In this document: positions 1 to 10,659 of the stretch, piece after piece
Layout of the letters: every line of letters begins with the position of its first letter
How positions within the stretch are numbered: the first letter of the stretch is position 1
Assembly (NCBI GenBank): GCA_030549775.1
Contig: CM060175.1
Span: 105,951,422-106,015,421, forward strand
Direction of reading: 5' to 3'
Origin: Tamarix chinensis
Taxonomy: Eukaryota > Streptophyta > Magnoliopsida > Caryophyllales > Tamaricaceae
DNA: 64,000 bases
Notes under the pieces: model-generated
Seen by the model: the letters and a program-made list of their open reading frames with translations, nothing else
Database searches by the model: none
Told to the model about the DNA's origin: nothing
Made by a program: the position numbers and the translations under genes

Positions 1-188
1 AAAGACACCAAATCAACAATCATGACTCTTCAAATTAATTCAAATGAAAAGACACCAAGTCAACAATCATGACTTTTCAAATTAATTCAAATGAAAAGGC
101 ACCAAGTCAACAAACATGACTTTTCAAATTAATTCAAATGAAAAGGCACCAATTCAACAATCATGACTTTTCAAATTAATTCAAATGA
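1..188. repeat. Four 47-bp tandem units in the 3' LTR U3
   Basis: Units start at 1, 48, 95 and 142, each ending TTAATTCAAATGA, with a few base differences (gacacc/ggcacc, aatc/agtc/attc). Unit 1 and unit 4 correspond to the first and last units of the 5' LTR, so the extra copy is internal. Confidence 0.9.
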
Positions 189-227
189 AACCCTCTTATA
201 TATATATATATTACAATCTATTTAACA
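1..227 (-). repeat. 3' LTR (partial) of the first copia element
   Basis: The minus-strand LTR start (TGTTAAAT) is at 227, immediately after the polypurine tract. From there it runs through a short (TA)n stretch and four 47-bp tandem units at 1-188, then off the window. The four units start at 1, 48, 95 and 142. The 5' LTR has only three units. Confidence 0.9.
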
Positions 228-237
228 ATCCCCCACT
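228..237 (-). other. Polypurine tract of the first copia element
   Basis: The minus strand reads AGTGGGGGAT directly before the LTR start TGTTAAAT. This is the usual plant copia plus-strand priming site and it fixes the internal edge of the 3' LTR. Confidence 0.8.
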
Positions 238-906
238 AGATTGTAATATATCATAAGCATTAAAAAATTATGCTTAAATTAGTATCTCTCACATTACCCT
301 ACCACAAAGTAATAATATCTTTTCGTGGAATGCGTCCATTCCCTGTATGAAAGATAAAATTAACTTTCATTCCATAATTACTCTAACTGAGCACAAGTGA
401 AGAAAACTGCATCTGGATAAGTAGTTTGATACTTTGAACTTTCTATAGTGAATTTCTATCGGATTTACTGGCCAATCAGTGGACAGATCTGCCTTGAACA
501 GTCAGCCGTCTAGTGTAAACCGAGACAATAGAAAACACACAGCTTCCTTCAAGCATAGTTGGTTCTCACGTTTGTGTTCGTTTCGGCCATGAACACCTCC
601 TTGTTCTGTGAGTGTGTTAGAGAATTCAGCCTTCAAAATTCTCATAGAAGCGGCCCCTTCCCACTCACATAGGTGATCTCCTAATTATTATATCCTTTAG
701 ATATTTTACTTAAACATGTTAAGTTATAGGGATCATTAAAAGCATAGCTTAACCTTATCCTTTCTTTGCACTGTTTCATCATAGGAATGGGTAGATAAAA
801 ATTAGATTCCTCAGTGCAACACCGAGTCATCCATAGTTCAGTTTTCCCATTGAACCTAGATCTTGGGATCTCCAGTCAACTAGGTTGGGTTTCCACCATG
901 AAGACT
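238..906 (-). other. 3' untranslated region of the first copia element
   Basis: No ORF of note between the gag-pol stop and the polypurine tract. Right after the stop the same frame would continue S-L-H-G-G-N-P-T and then stop again. This resembles the tail of related polyproteins, so the TAG at 907-909 may be slightly premature (inference). The rest is spacer carried by the element. Confidence 0.6.
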
Positions 907-976
907 CTATATATCCATAGGCTTTAGGCCCATTCCCCTTGATGAACTTTCTACTTGCTTTCTAGTTAATGCCTTA

Positions 977-1009
<33 letters not shown>

Positions 1010-4000
1010 GCATAATCAATTGAGATAATTCCACTAGAAAGCAACCTTCTAATGGTATTGTGTCTACAACGAATATGTCTAGACTTACCATCATACATCT
1101 TACTCCGTGCCCTACCAATTGCAGACTGGCTATCACAATGGATACGTATGGGTGGCACAGGTTTTTCCCAACATGGGATATCTTCTAGGAAGTCTCTAAG
1201 CCATTCAACTTCTTCCCCGGCTTTATCTAAAGCAATAAATTCAGACTCCATTGTTGACCTCGCGATACATGTTTGTTTAGATGATTTCCAAGATATTGCA
1301 CCACTTCCAAGAGTGAACACATATCCACTAGTAGACTTAGAGTTCCTAGAATCCGATATCCAATTCGCATTAGTGTAGCCTTCTACCACTGCTGGATATC
1401 TCTTGTAGTGTAATCCAAAGTTCTTGGTGTGCTTTAGATATCCTAGAACTCGAATGATTGCTTTCCAATGTTCCTTATTAGGGTTACTGGTATAGCGACT
1501 AAGCTTGTTAACTGCATTAGCAATATCCGGTCTCGTGCAGTTCATGAGATACATAATACTGCCTATTATACGTGAATATTCTAATTGTGAAAAACTAGCA
1601 CCCGTATTTTTCATCAAATGAATATTCACCTCCAATGGTGTCTTAGCTGGGTTAATATTGTACTCCTTGAATCGATCAAGTATTTTTTCAACATAATGAG
1701 ATTGAGACAATATTAATCCATCAGATGTTCTAGAAATCTTAATTCCTAATATAACATCTGCAAAACCCATGTCTTTCATATCAAAACTTCGGGTGAGCAT
1801 CCATTTGGTAGAGTTAATAATATCATTATTATTACCCATTATGAGCATATCATCTACGTATAGACACACTATAACGTAGCCTTTATGAGTGTCTTTGACA
1901 TAAACACATTTGTCAGACTCATTTATCCTGAATCCATTTGACAACATTACACTGTCAAATTTCTCATGCCATTGCTTAGGTGCCTGTTTTAATCCATAGA
2001 GAGATTTAATAAGCCGACAAACCTTTTTCTCTTGACCGGGAGCAATGAACCCCTCGGGTTGTTCCATATAGATCTCTTCCTCTAATTCACCATTCAAGAA
2101 TGCTGTTTTTACATCCATTTGATGTACTTCAAGACCCTTTACAGTTGCTATTGCCAATAGCATACGTATAGACATAATTCTTTTAACTGGTGAATATGTG
2201 TCAAAAAAATCAACATCTTCCTTTTTCTTGTATCCTTTAACTACAAGCCTTGCCTTGTATTTGTCAATTGAACCATCGGCCTTTAATTTCTTCTTAAAGA
2301 TCCACTTACATCCTAGGAGTTTATTCACAGGAGGCAAGTCCACTACTTCCCATGTGTGATTTTGCATGATGGATTCAATTTTACTATTTATTGCTTCTTT
2401 CCAATAAGAAGATTCAGTAGAGGATATAGCTTCTTTAAATGTTTGAGGCTCATTTTCTAACAAATATGTTAGATAATCAGGTCCAAATGATTTAGAGATC
2501 CTAGCTCTCTTACTTCGTCTAGGTTCATCTAAATTAACTTCTTTATTCCCATCACCAATAGACTCTCTTAGCCTCTTTAGTGAAACTGATTCATTATTCA
2601 TTTTGTAGGGAAAAATATTTTTAAAGAATATAGCATCCCTTGATTCTATAATAGTGTTGGCATCAATATCAGGAACCTCTGATTTGTGGACAAGGAAACG
2701 ATATGCACTACTGTTATGTGCATAACCAATAAATACACAATCAATGGTTTTCGGTCCTAACTTAGTCCTCTTAGGTTTGGGAATTGCTACTTTTGCTAAG
2801 CACCCCCACAAATTTAAGTATTTATAGTTAGCCTTGTGACCTTTCCATAACTCATATGGAATATTGTGGGTTTTCTTATGAGGCATCTTATTCAGAATAT
2901 AATTTGCAGTTAATAAGGCTTCCCCCCACAAGTTTTGCGGTAAACCAGAACTAATCAACATGGCATTCATCATGTCCTTCAAAGTTCTATTCTTGCATTC
3001 TGTAATTCCATTAGATTGAGGCATATAAGGAGCAGTAGTTTGGTGAATAATACCATTTTCTAAACAAACTTGTTCAAAAGGGTATTCGTATTCACCTCCT
3101 CTATCACTTCTTATAGCCTTAATCTTTCTACCAAGTTGATTCTCAACTTCTGCTTTGAAGTGTTTAAACATATCAATTGCTTCATCTTTGCTTCGTAGAA
3201 AATACACATGGCAATAATGGGTGCTATCATCTATGAAAGTAATAAAATACTTTTTACCACCTCTTGTTTGCACAACTTTTAAATCACACACATCAGTGTG
3301 AATTAAATCTAGAGGTTCGGTGTTCCTTTCAATAGAATGAAAGGGTTTCCTTGCCATCTTGGCCTCAACACATATTTCACATTTATGATTAGGATTAAAC
3401 TCACATTTAGGCAAACACTCTAAATTAATTAACCTTCGAATGGTATCATAATTAACATGTCCTAATCGTTCGTGCCAAATATTAAATGACTCATGCATGT
3501 AAGAAGAAGAAACACTCTTATTATTATTAACTTTGGGTACAATAGTCATTACATTCATCTTAAAGAGCCCATCACTGAGATAGCCCTTTCCTACAAACAT
3601 CTCATTCTTAATAAGTATAAATTGATTGGATACAAAGATCAACTTAAAACCATTCCTACTTAGTAGGGATCCTGAAATTAAATTCTTTCGGATATCCGAT
3701 ACATGGAGCACATCATTCAAAGTAAGGTTTTTTCCGCTTGTCAACTTCAGTATCACCTTTCCACGACCGATGACCTTAGAAGATGAAGCATTTCCCATAA
3801 AGAGTTGTTCTTCATCATCTTCTATAGGTTGATACTCAGAAAACATCCACTTGTTACCACATATGTGACGAGTGGCTCCAGTGTCTACCCACCATTCCTT
3901 AGCATTGCCTATAATGTTGCATTGTGACACTACTGTAGATAGATTGATAACATCAAGATCTTCAGATAAGCTGTCTATGTCTGTGACATTTGCTTGAGCA

Positions 4001-4824
4001 TTGCTTTTCTTAGACTTTTTCGGATTGCGACAATCCTTTGCATGGTTCCCTTGCTTGCCACATTCATAACACTTTCCCTTGAATTTCTTGGAGACATTAG
4101 ATCCTGTATTATAACTATCTCCATTGTGCTTCCTTTTCTTGCTCTTCTTTGATCCGTTTTCCACTACATTGGCTCTTGATGCCATTAGATTTGAGCCTCC
4201 GGACTTGCGGTTGTCTTCCTCAATTCTTAAACAGACTATGAGATCCTCAAGTTTTATTTCCTTACGCTTATGCTTGAGGTAGTTCTTAAAATCTTTCCAA
4301 TATGGTGGTAATTTTTCAATTACCGCTGCTACTTGAAAGGACTCACTCAGGAACATACCCTCGGCATGAATGTCATGAATAATAACCTGAATCTCTTCCA
4401 CTTGGGATATTACTGACTTGTTATCCACCATTTTATAATCGAGAAAACGACTAACAATAAATTTCTTTATTCCGGCGTCCTCTGTCTTATACTTGGTATC
4501 TAAAGAATCCCACAGTTCCTTTGCCGTTTTAGTACCAGAATACACATTATATAATGTGTCATCCAAACCATTTAGAATATAATTCTTGCAAAGAAAGTCG
4601 GAATGATTCCATGCATCTATTGCAGCCACTTTGACTACATCAGTCTCTTTTTCATCAACCTTTGGAGGACTCTCATTGAGATACTTTGCCAAATTTAATG
4701 TAGTCAGATAGAAAAGCATCTTTTCTTGCCAACGCTTAAAATCCGACCCATTAAACTTTGGTGGTTTTTCACCAACACCCACAGGATTTGTGGAACTTGC
4801 AACAATGTCTGCAGATGAAGCCAT
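907..4824 (-). CDS. Ty1/copia gag-pol polyprotein, 1305 aa, uninterrupted
   Basis: The domains run in copia order. The gag region (about 1-240) contains [16 protein letters not shown] zinc knuckle lies near 255 ([14 protein letters not shown]). The protease active site is VDTGA (near 315). The pre-integrase His/Cys finger contains WHERLGH and CEIC. The integrase core has [12 protein letters not shown] and [10 protein letters not shown], which supply the D, D and E residues. Reverse transcriptase has [13 protein letters not shown] and the catalytic YVDD, and an RNase H domain follows. Two oddities: the knuckle has Asn where the family's metal-binding His normally sits, with a His one place later; and RNase H reads GYTNANW where relatives usually have an Asp at the first Asn, normally a catalytic position. 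The start at 4824 gives [11 protein letters not shown], a typical gag N-terminus. The ORF is full length, but these changes may make it inactive. Confidence 0.95.
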
Positions 4825-5279
4825 TTCTGTTACAAAAACAGAAGTTCAACAAATAACAAAGGAGTAGAAGAAAACTAGTATAGTTATTTATCAAATAAAT
4901 ACCACTTTCTATACTATAACAAATAAAGGAAATATAAAATAAATAAATAAGATCATCTTAAGATTGTTGGGTGTATAGTATAGAAATATAATAAAAATAC
5001 CAGAAATAATTTATCCGAGCCCACCGAATTCACGATGTGTCCTTAAGACGATTTTGCTCCCTCACACGGTGCTCAAGGTTGTGAACAATCGCCTTCCAGG
5101 ATAGAACGGATTTTCGTTCCTATCAGATGTAGCACTTTAATCTAATAGGATTCCAACGAACACAACGTTATGCTTGTACTCAACTAGGAATATATGAATC
5201 GAAAAAGTAGAGAGAGAACTATTAGAATTTCCGAAAAAACTGAATTTCCAAATTTTTCTTTCCGGTTGATGGTGGGGGC

Positions 5280-5287
5280 TATTTATA
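5280..5287 (-). promoter_or_regulatory. TATA box of the copia 5' LTR
   Basis: The minus strand reads CTATAAATAGCC. It lies between the tandem-repeat part (U3) and the more complex R/U5 part of the LTR, where an LTR promoter is expected. Transcription would start roughly 30 bases further along the minus strand. Confidence 0.65.
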
Positions 5288-5308
5288 GAGTTAATGAAGT
5301 CCCTTTAA

Positions 5309-5449
5309 AAAGACACCAAATCAACAATCATGACTCTTCAAATTAATTCAAATGAAAAGGCACCAAGTCAACAAACATGACTTTTCAAATTAATTCAAAT
5401 GAAAAGGCACCAATTCAACAATCATGACTTTTCAAATTAATTCAAATGA
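5309..5449. repeat. Three 47-bp tandem units in the 5' LTR U3
   Basis: Units start at 5309, 5356 and 5403, the same repeat as at 1-188 with one copy fewer. Such arrays in U3 often hold enhancer sites; that role is inference here. Confidence 0.9.
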
Positions 5450-5464
5450 AACCCTCTTATACCT

Positions 5465-5466
<2 letters not shown>

Positions 5467-5546
<80 letters not shown>
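5467..5546. repeat. (TA)40 microsatellite inside the copia 5' LTR
   Basis: An uninterrupted TA run of 80 bases. The matching place in the 3' LTR (near 200-211) has only about six TA units, so the tract expanded in the 5' copy or collapsed in the 3' copy after insertion. Confidence 0.95.
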
Positions 5547-5549
<3 letters not shown>

Positions 5550-5563
5550 CAATCTATTTAACA

Positions 5564-5972
5564 TAAATTACTTTAGCTTTAACCTTCTTTGAATGGCACG
5601 TTAAGAAAGTCGAAACTTTCTATATTTATTTCTAATTTTTTTTAATCTATATTTCTATATGTGTTAACTATACTTTACTCTTCCTTCTATATTAAGCCAA
5701 AACTAAGAAAGTAAAGAATATGTTTGAATGATAAGCCATAATTATAAAATTATCTAAAAGTAATTAATCCTTTGGGTCTTTCATTTGAAAGGAGGGGGGG
5801 GGAACTTTCATGGTACGTGTTACCTGTAGCATACTATTATTTTTTCTGTACGTCTTTTATAATACTAATTATCAGCCTTCTTCTAATACCTCTAGACCTA
5901 AAAGAAAAGGAATCGAGCGATGCGGCAGCTCCTAACATAATAAAGAAAAACTGTCATAGCTGACCGTGTCTC

Positions 5973-5974
<2 letters not shown>
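5564..5974. other. Spacer, no gene seen
   Basis: AT-rich sequence between the copia element and the (TA)n-flanked element. It holds a run of nine G near 5795 and one short ORF of 63 codons without recognisable features, which I do not call. Confidence 0.6.

Positions 5975-6016
<42 letters not shown>
5975..6016. repeat. (TA)21 tract at the left border of the telomere-array element
   Basis: Pure TA run ending exactly where non-repetitive element sequence begins (GAAACTCG). A second TA run borders the other end at 9495-9521, as expected for insertion into a TA microsatellite. Confidence 0.9.
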
Positions 6017-6019
<3 letters not shown>

Positions 6020-6069
6020 ACTCGTTCATGTGCGCACCTATATGTCTGTACAAACGTAGGAACAATTAA

Positions 6070-6102
6070 TGGCCGTTGGATCTAAATTAGATCCAACGGC
6101 CA
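6070..6102. repeat. Perfect 33-bp palindrome near the element's left end
   Basis: Two 16-base arms (TGGCCGTTGGATCTAA and its complement) flank a single A. The left arm is also part of the terminal inverted repeat, so the end can fold as a hairpin as well as pair with the other end. Confidence 0.9.
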
Positions 6103-6656
6103 GTAATATATGGAAGATAAAACACGGCCTTCTTCGCCGAGCCCCGCCCCATTCTGTTTCGACCTTGCCAGCTCGCCCCGACCCCCAGACCCCATCGCGC
6201 CTCTCTCTCTCTCCATCGCACCTCTCTCCCTCCATGGCACCTCGCTCCCTCCATCGCACCCTGCTCCCTCCATCGCACCTCTCTCCCTCTCCATCGCACC
6301 CGTTTCTCTAGCTCCCCCTCGCCATTTATGCTTCTGCATCTCTCCATCGACCTGCTCCTCCCATCCGTGACAGATCGAGCGAAGTACTCGACCTCCCTCC
6401 ATTTCCACTCCTCTAATCCGACGAACTTCGTAGACCAACAAACAAGCTCGGTCGCTGTTCTCTTCGACCAGACCTTAGCTCCTCCATTCTTCAATCGCCA
6501 CTACACTGCCAAACAGGAGACAAGGAGAAGCGCTCGGTTTGTCTCTCCCCGTGTGCTCGAGCTCCCTCCCATGGAGCAAGCGCACGATTGCTGACCAATA
6601 GCTTCATCGAGCACTTCCTGTGAACTCCCCCTCGTTTTCTTTTCCTTTATTGCTGT

Positions 6657-7403
6657 TTGTTCTTCCTCTTGTCTCTGTTGTGCGGACTGGTATGGTGTAA
6701 TGGGAAAAAAAAATTCCCCCGAGGTCGAACGCAGGGGAAACCCCCTATCTGCGCACTTCCGAGCCCGATCAAAAGAGTAACCTCCAGTGATTCTTCACCG
6801 GATGCGTCGAGCTCTTCTAGTTCCAGCTTGTCTTCTTCAGAGTGCTCCCCGGATGTGGATTTTAAATCCAAAAATTCTGCCCTAATCGATCGGGACGATA
6901 ATGAACAGTGCGCGATCCCCAAATCAACTCCGGAGCATATTCAAGTGTCTCTCCTGGAAAGGCAATGTCCGCCGATTATTGAGCATCCTGAGGACGGCCC
7001 TAATTTGCACACCTATATGGAAATTGCGACAACGAAGATCCAATTGCAGCATCCGATTTTGCCTTTGCCCTGCCAAGCTGCTCGAGACCCCATTTCTTTG
7101 ATGCCTTCTCTTCTGTCTGACTCCGAAGTGGAATTAGAAACAGAGAATAATCAAATTCCTCCTGGGAACAATTCGAAGCCCAATTTGCTGATTCAGGGAA
7201 TAATCGAAACCAAACTGATGAACCTCAGGTACCTCGCTCATCCAGCTCATTTCTTCAACATACCAAAGCTCACATCATCGATTTTATTTATTCTCCGCTA
7301 CCAATCATCGCCGATACTCTTCTCCTTCGTTTGTCACCATTTTTCCCGAAAATTCTGCTATTGTTACTGTCAAAAATTTTCCATAACGACAGTATTATAC
7401 TAG
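6657..7403 (+). other. Unrecognised ORF, 248 aa, possibly a captured gene fragment
   Basis: The frame is open for 248 codons and I do not recognise the product. After a hydrophobic start (MFFLLSLLCGLVWC), residues about 40-70 are Ser-rich and acidic, and the rest is low in complexity but balanced in composition. A possible splice donor (CAG/GTACCT) lies near 7228 and a possible acceptor (TTTTAG) near 7500, with AT-rich intron-like sequence between. The upstream 6120-6600 is CT-rich and GC-rich like a plant 5' leader. A transposon-captured gene piece fits this picture; a chance ORF is also possible. Confidence 0.25.
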
Positions 7404-8180
7404 TTAATATCTTCATTGTGTTTATATTATTATGTAATCTAGTGTTTGTTAACCTGATTTTTTGTATTGATTTGGCTGATTTTCGTTTGTATGTGTTTTA
7501 GGTCTTACTGATTCAGCATTCAATCGAAGTAATATGCCTCAACTTTAGTTGATTTCGAACTTGCTGAATTGATTTAGTAAGTATTTTTTATTGTTTGCTG
7601 AGTAATGTTTGTTGTTTTTTGATTAAATTATGTTGCTGTTGTACTATGAATAATGTGATTAGGGTTAATTACAGTAATGTGGGCTGATATTCTATTGCTG
7701 TTGCTGTTGTATTTTCTGTTGCTGAATAATGTTGTTCTGTTGTTTTTATGCTAGTCTGATTAATAATCAGATTATTAATCAGCTATTGTTGTGTATTTTT
7801 GCATAATATATGCTGGTATGGTGTTGGTATTGCTAATTGATGGCTGTATAATGGTATCTTGTTTCATATTTACAATATTTGCAATATTTTATTTAATTTG
7901 TTACTTCAAATTGTAACTAATATCAATTTTTTTATATTTGGATGACAGATATTGGAATGAAATACCGGAGTTGGATGTAAATTTTAATTCAACTTCATGA
8001 AAGTATTGGTCATTTATGCTTTTCATTGTAGTTTAGATGATAGTGTAAGGTTTCTTTTCAAAATTGTATAAGGTTTAATTTAAGAAATTGTCAAATTTTG
8101 AATCATGGAAGATCGTTTTCCTTCTCATATTGTAAAACTAAATGAATATATATTTGATTAGTATGTTTATGGTTTACATG

Positions 8181-9350
8181 GTTTGGGGTTTAGGGTTTAG
8201 AGGGTTTAGGGTTTAGAGGGTTTAGAGGGTTTAGGGTTTAGGGGGGGTGGGGTAGGGTTTAGGGTTTAGGGGTTTAGGGTTTAGGGTTTAGGGTTTAGGG
8301 TTTAGGGTTTAGGGTTTAGGGTTTAGGTTTAGGGTTTAGGGTTTAGGGTTTAGGGTTTAGAGGGTTAGGGTAGGGTTAGGGTTTAGGGAGGGTTTAGGGT
8401 TTAGGGTTTAGGGTTAGGGTTTAGGGTTTAGGGTTTAGGGTTTTTAGGGTTTAGAGGGTTTAGGGTTTAGGGTTTAGGGTTTAGGGTTTAGGGTTTAGGG
8501 TTTAGGGTTTAGGGTTTAGGGTTTAGGGTTTAGGGTTTAGGGTTTAGGGTTTAGGGTTTAGGGTTTAGGGTTTAGGGTTTAGGGTTTAGGGTTTAGGGTT
8601 TAGGGTTTAGGGTTTAGGGGTTTGGGTTTAGGGTTTAGGGTTTAGGGTTTAGGGTTTAGGGTTTAGGGTTTAGGGTTTAGGGTTTAGGGTTTAGGGTTTA
8701 GGGTTTAGGGTTTAGGGTTTAGGGTTTAGGGTTTAGGGTTTAGGGTTTAGGGTTTAGGGTTTAGGGTTTAGGTTTAGGGTTTAGGGTTTAGGGTTTAGGG
8801 TTTAGGGTTTAGGGTTTAGGGTTTAGGGTTTAGGGTTTAGGGTTTAGGGTTTAGGGTTTAGGGTTTAGGGTTTAGGGTTTAGGGTTTAGGGTTTAGGGTT
8901 TAGGGTTTAGGGTTTAGGGTTTAGGGTTTAGGGTTTAGGGTTTAGGGTTTAGGGTTTAGGGTTTAGGGTTTAGGGTTTAGGGTTTAGAGGGTTTAGGGTT
9001 TAGGGTTTAGGGTTTAGGGTTTAGGGTTTAGGGGGTTTAGGGTTTAGGGTTTAGGGTTTAGAGGGTTTAGGGTTTAGGGTTTAGGGTTTAGGGTTTAGGG
9101 TTTAGAGGGTTTAGGGTTTAGGGTTTAGAGGGTTTAGGGTTTAGGGTTTAGAGGGTTTAGGGTTTAGGGTTTAGGGTTTAGAGGGTTTAGGGTTTAGGGT
9201 TTAGGGTTTAGGGTTTAGGGTTTAGAGGGTTTAGGGTTTAGGGTTTAGGGTTTAGGGTTTAGGGTTTAGGGTTTATAGGGTTTAGGGTTTAGGGTTTAGA
9301 GGGTTTAGGGTTTAGGGTTTAGGGTTTAGGGTTTAGAGGGTTTAGAGGTT
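8181..9350 (+). repeat. Interstitial telomeric array, (TTTAGGG)n, about 1.17 kb
   Basis: Plant-type telomere units in the G-rich orientation on the plus strand. The core (about 8460-8980) is nearly pure TTTAGGG. Both edges are rich in variants, above all TTTAGAGGG, with some TTAGGG and TTTAGG. From 8985 to 9345 the TTTAGAGGG variant recurs every three to six units. To the right the array fades through TTTGG-rich DNA up to about 9405. It sits wholly inside the (TA)n-flanked element. Confidence 0.97.
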
Positions 9351-9494
9351 TGGATATTTGGTTTGGATATTGGTTTGGATTAATTTTTTGGTTTGGTATT
9401 GGTAAAATCTTGATTGTGATTAAATTTTGATCCAATGGATGAGATTAGTTCCTATGTTTGTATATTAATTATAGTTTGTATGTGACCCCTCCCC

Positions 9495-9521
<27 letters not shown>
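9495..9521. repeat. (TA)n tract at the right border of the telomere-array element
   Basis: Pure TA run directly after CCCC at the element end. It is the partner of the run at 5975-6016. Confidence 0.85.
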
Positions 9522-9525
<4 letters not shown>

Positions 9526-10659
9526 TCTGCCTTAGATCCACAATAATTACATTAGATGCTTCTAAAATCAAACCTAAAAGAAGGAAAAAAATTTCATACC
9601 ATAAAACTTCATTCTACAATAAAACTAAATAAATTCAACCAAATTAATCATAACTAACAAATTAAAAATTATATTTCACAACTACATGTACTAAATTTGT
9701 TTAAGTTTGAACTGCATAATACCATGAATAATTTCACATCCACATATAACAAATTTGTGAAAATCAATTAACTATAAGAAATACACATTAAATCAAGCAA
9801 GAAAAAAGGCCTAAAAATGAAGGTAAAGGAAGCTGAATAAACATTAAACAATATAACAACCAAAGTCAAGATTAGATAAATATGAAAATAACAAGAACAA
9901 ATTCATCCATGAACTTAACAAAATCAAGCATTAATCACCTTAAAAAAATATGAATCTTAAATTAAAAAAAATAAAGATAAACTAAACATAAATGAAGGAA
10001 GCATAAATCAATTCACCCAATGTGAATACATCAAGCATAAGCTAAATATTTTAACTCAAAAAAACAATACCAAATGAACATGAAGGTAAAATAAGCTAAA
10101 TTTGGATATGAATTCATTAGATTACACCAAAAATGAGAAGAAGGATGAAGATGGAGGTTTTAGCCTTGTAGGTGTGGATTTGGCAAAGTGCAACATCGCA
10201 AGAAAAAGAAGAATGGAAAAGTGAAAAGAAATGATGAATGGCGATGAAGAAGAAAGAGATAATGAGATTTAGGTTTTAATAAAAACATGCAATTCTAGTT
10301 CGTGTGTTCATTCTTAATTTTTTTATTATTCTTCTTCTAAAGCTCTAAACAAAACATGTAATATCATGTTTCATTTTAACTAACAATTTATAATTAAAAA
10401 AAAAATCATATAGTAGGGTTAACAGAATGGTTATTGTAGAGATTTCTTTAACCAATTTACTATTTTATAAATTTATAAATCTAAAATGGCTATTATTAAA
10501 AAAAATAGATAAACTCCTAGACTGATGTGCCCTTGGCAACTAGGGTTGCATCACACCTAAGAAGACTAACATCATCAGCTATAACCTTTGTATTGAGGAG
10601 GATCAGCTCAATAACTTATTACCAGGTGGATATTATGGTGCAAAATATTATCAACATAT
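9522..10659. other. AT-rich spacer, no gene seen
   Basis: Very A-rich on the plus strand with no ORF worth calling. The last 120 bases (10530-10650) are more balanced in composition and could be a short exon relic, but nothing in them is recognisable. Confidence 0.6.

Larger units (their letters stand above)
1..5563 (-). mobile_element. Ty1/copia LTR retrotransposon, 3' LTR cut by window edge
   Basis: In minus-strand order the element has a 5' LTR ending at 5563, a leader, one long gag-pol ORF (4824-907), a 3' untranslated part, a polypurine tract and a 3' LTR whose first base is at 227. Both LTRs begin with the same TGTTAAATAGATTG on the minus strand and share the same tandem units, so the pairing is directly visible. 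The 3' LTR continues left of base 1, so the far target duplication cannot be checked; bases 5564-5568 (TAAAT) would be the near copy. An open 3.9-kb ORF and nearly identical shared LTR units suggest a recent insertion. No standard initiator-Met primer binding site was found beside the 5' LTR. Confidence 0.93.
4965..5563 (-). repeat. 5' LTR of the first copia element
   Basis: The outer end at 5563 is firm: it matches the 3' LTR end at 227, TTACAATCTATTTAACA on the plus strand. The inner end is placed at the TGTTGGG at 4965, giving about 600 bp, but this is tentative because no primer binding site confirms it. The LTR holds a TATA box, three 47-bp units and a (TA)40 tract. Between 4825 and 4964 lies the leader, with a 12-bp inverted repeat (near 4909-4920 and 4975-4987) spanning the proposed boundary. 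Confidence 0.7.
6017..9494. mobile_element. Element inserted between two (TA)n tracts, with imperfect terminal inverted repeats
   Basis: The two ends match in inverted orientation. GTACAAACGTAGGAAC at 6048-6063 pairs with the reverse complement of 9448-9463, and the match continues into a TTGGATC/AAATT stretch (6048-6088 against 9422-9463). Both ends abut (TA)n. Rice Micron elements are a known class that targets TA microsatellites; whether this is related is unknown. Inside are a perfect palindrome (6070-6102), a GC-rich CT-repeat segment (6120-6600), an ORF-bearing segment with possible splice sites (6650-7560), AT-rich DNA and a 1.17-kb telomeric array. No transposase is visible, so it would be non-autonomous. 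Confidence 0.55.

Noticed and set aside
5772..5963. 63-codon ORF in the spacer
   Set aside because: Low complexity, no homology features and no promoter or neighbouring exon.
6038..6594. Overlapping ORFs rich in Arg/Glu or Pro/Ser
   Set aside because: They come from a CTCCCT-type simple repeat read on both strands.
10530..10650. Balanced-composition segment that could be an exon relic
   Set aside because: Too short and no recognisable protein in any frame.
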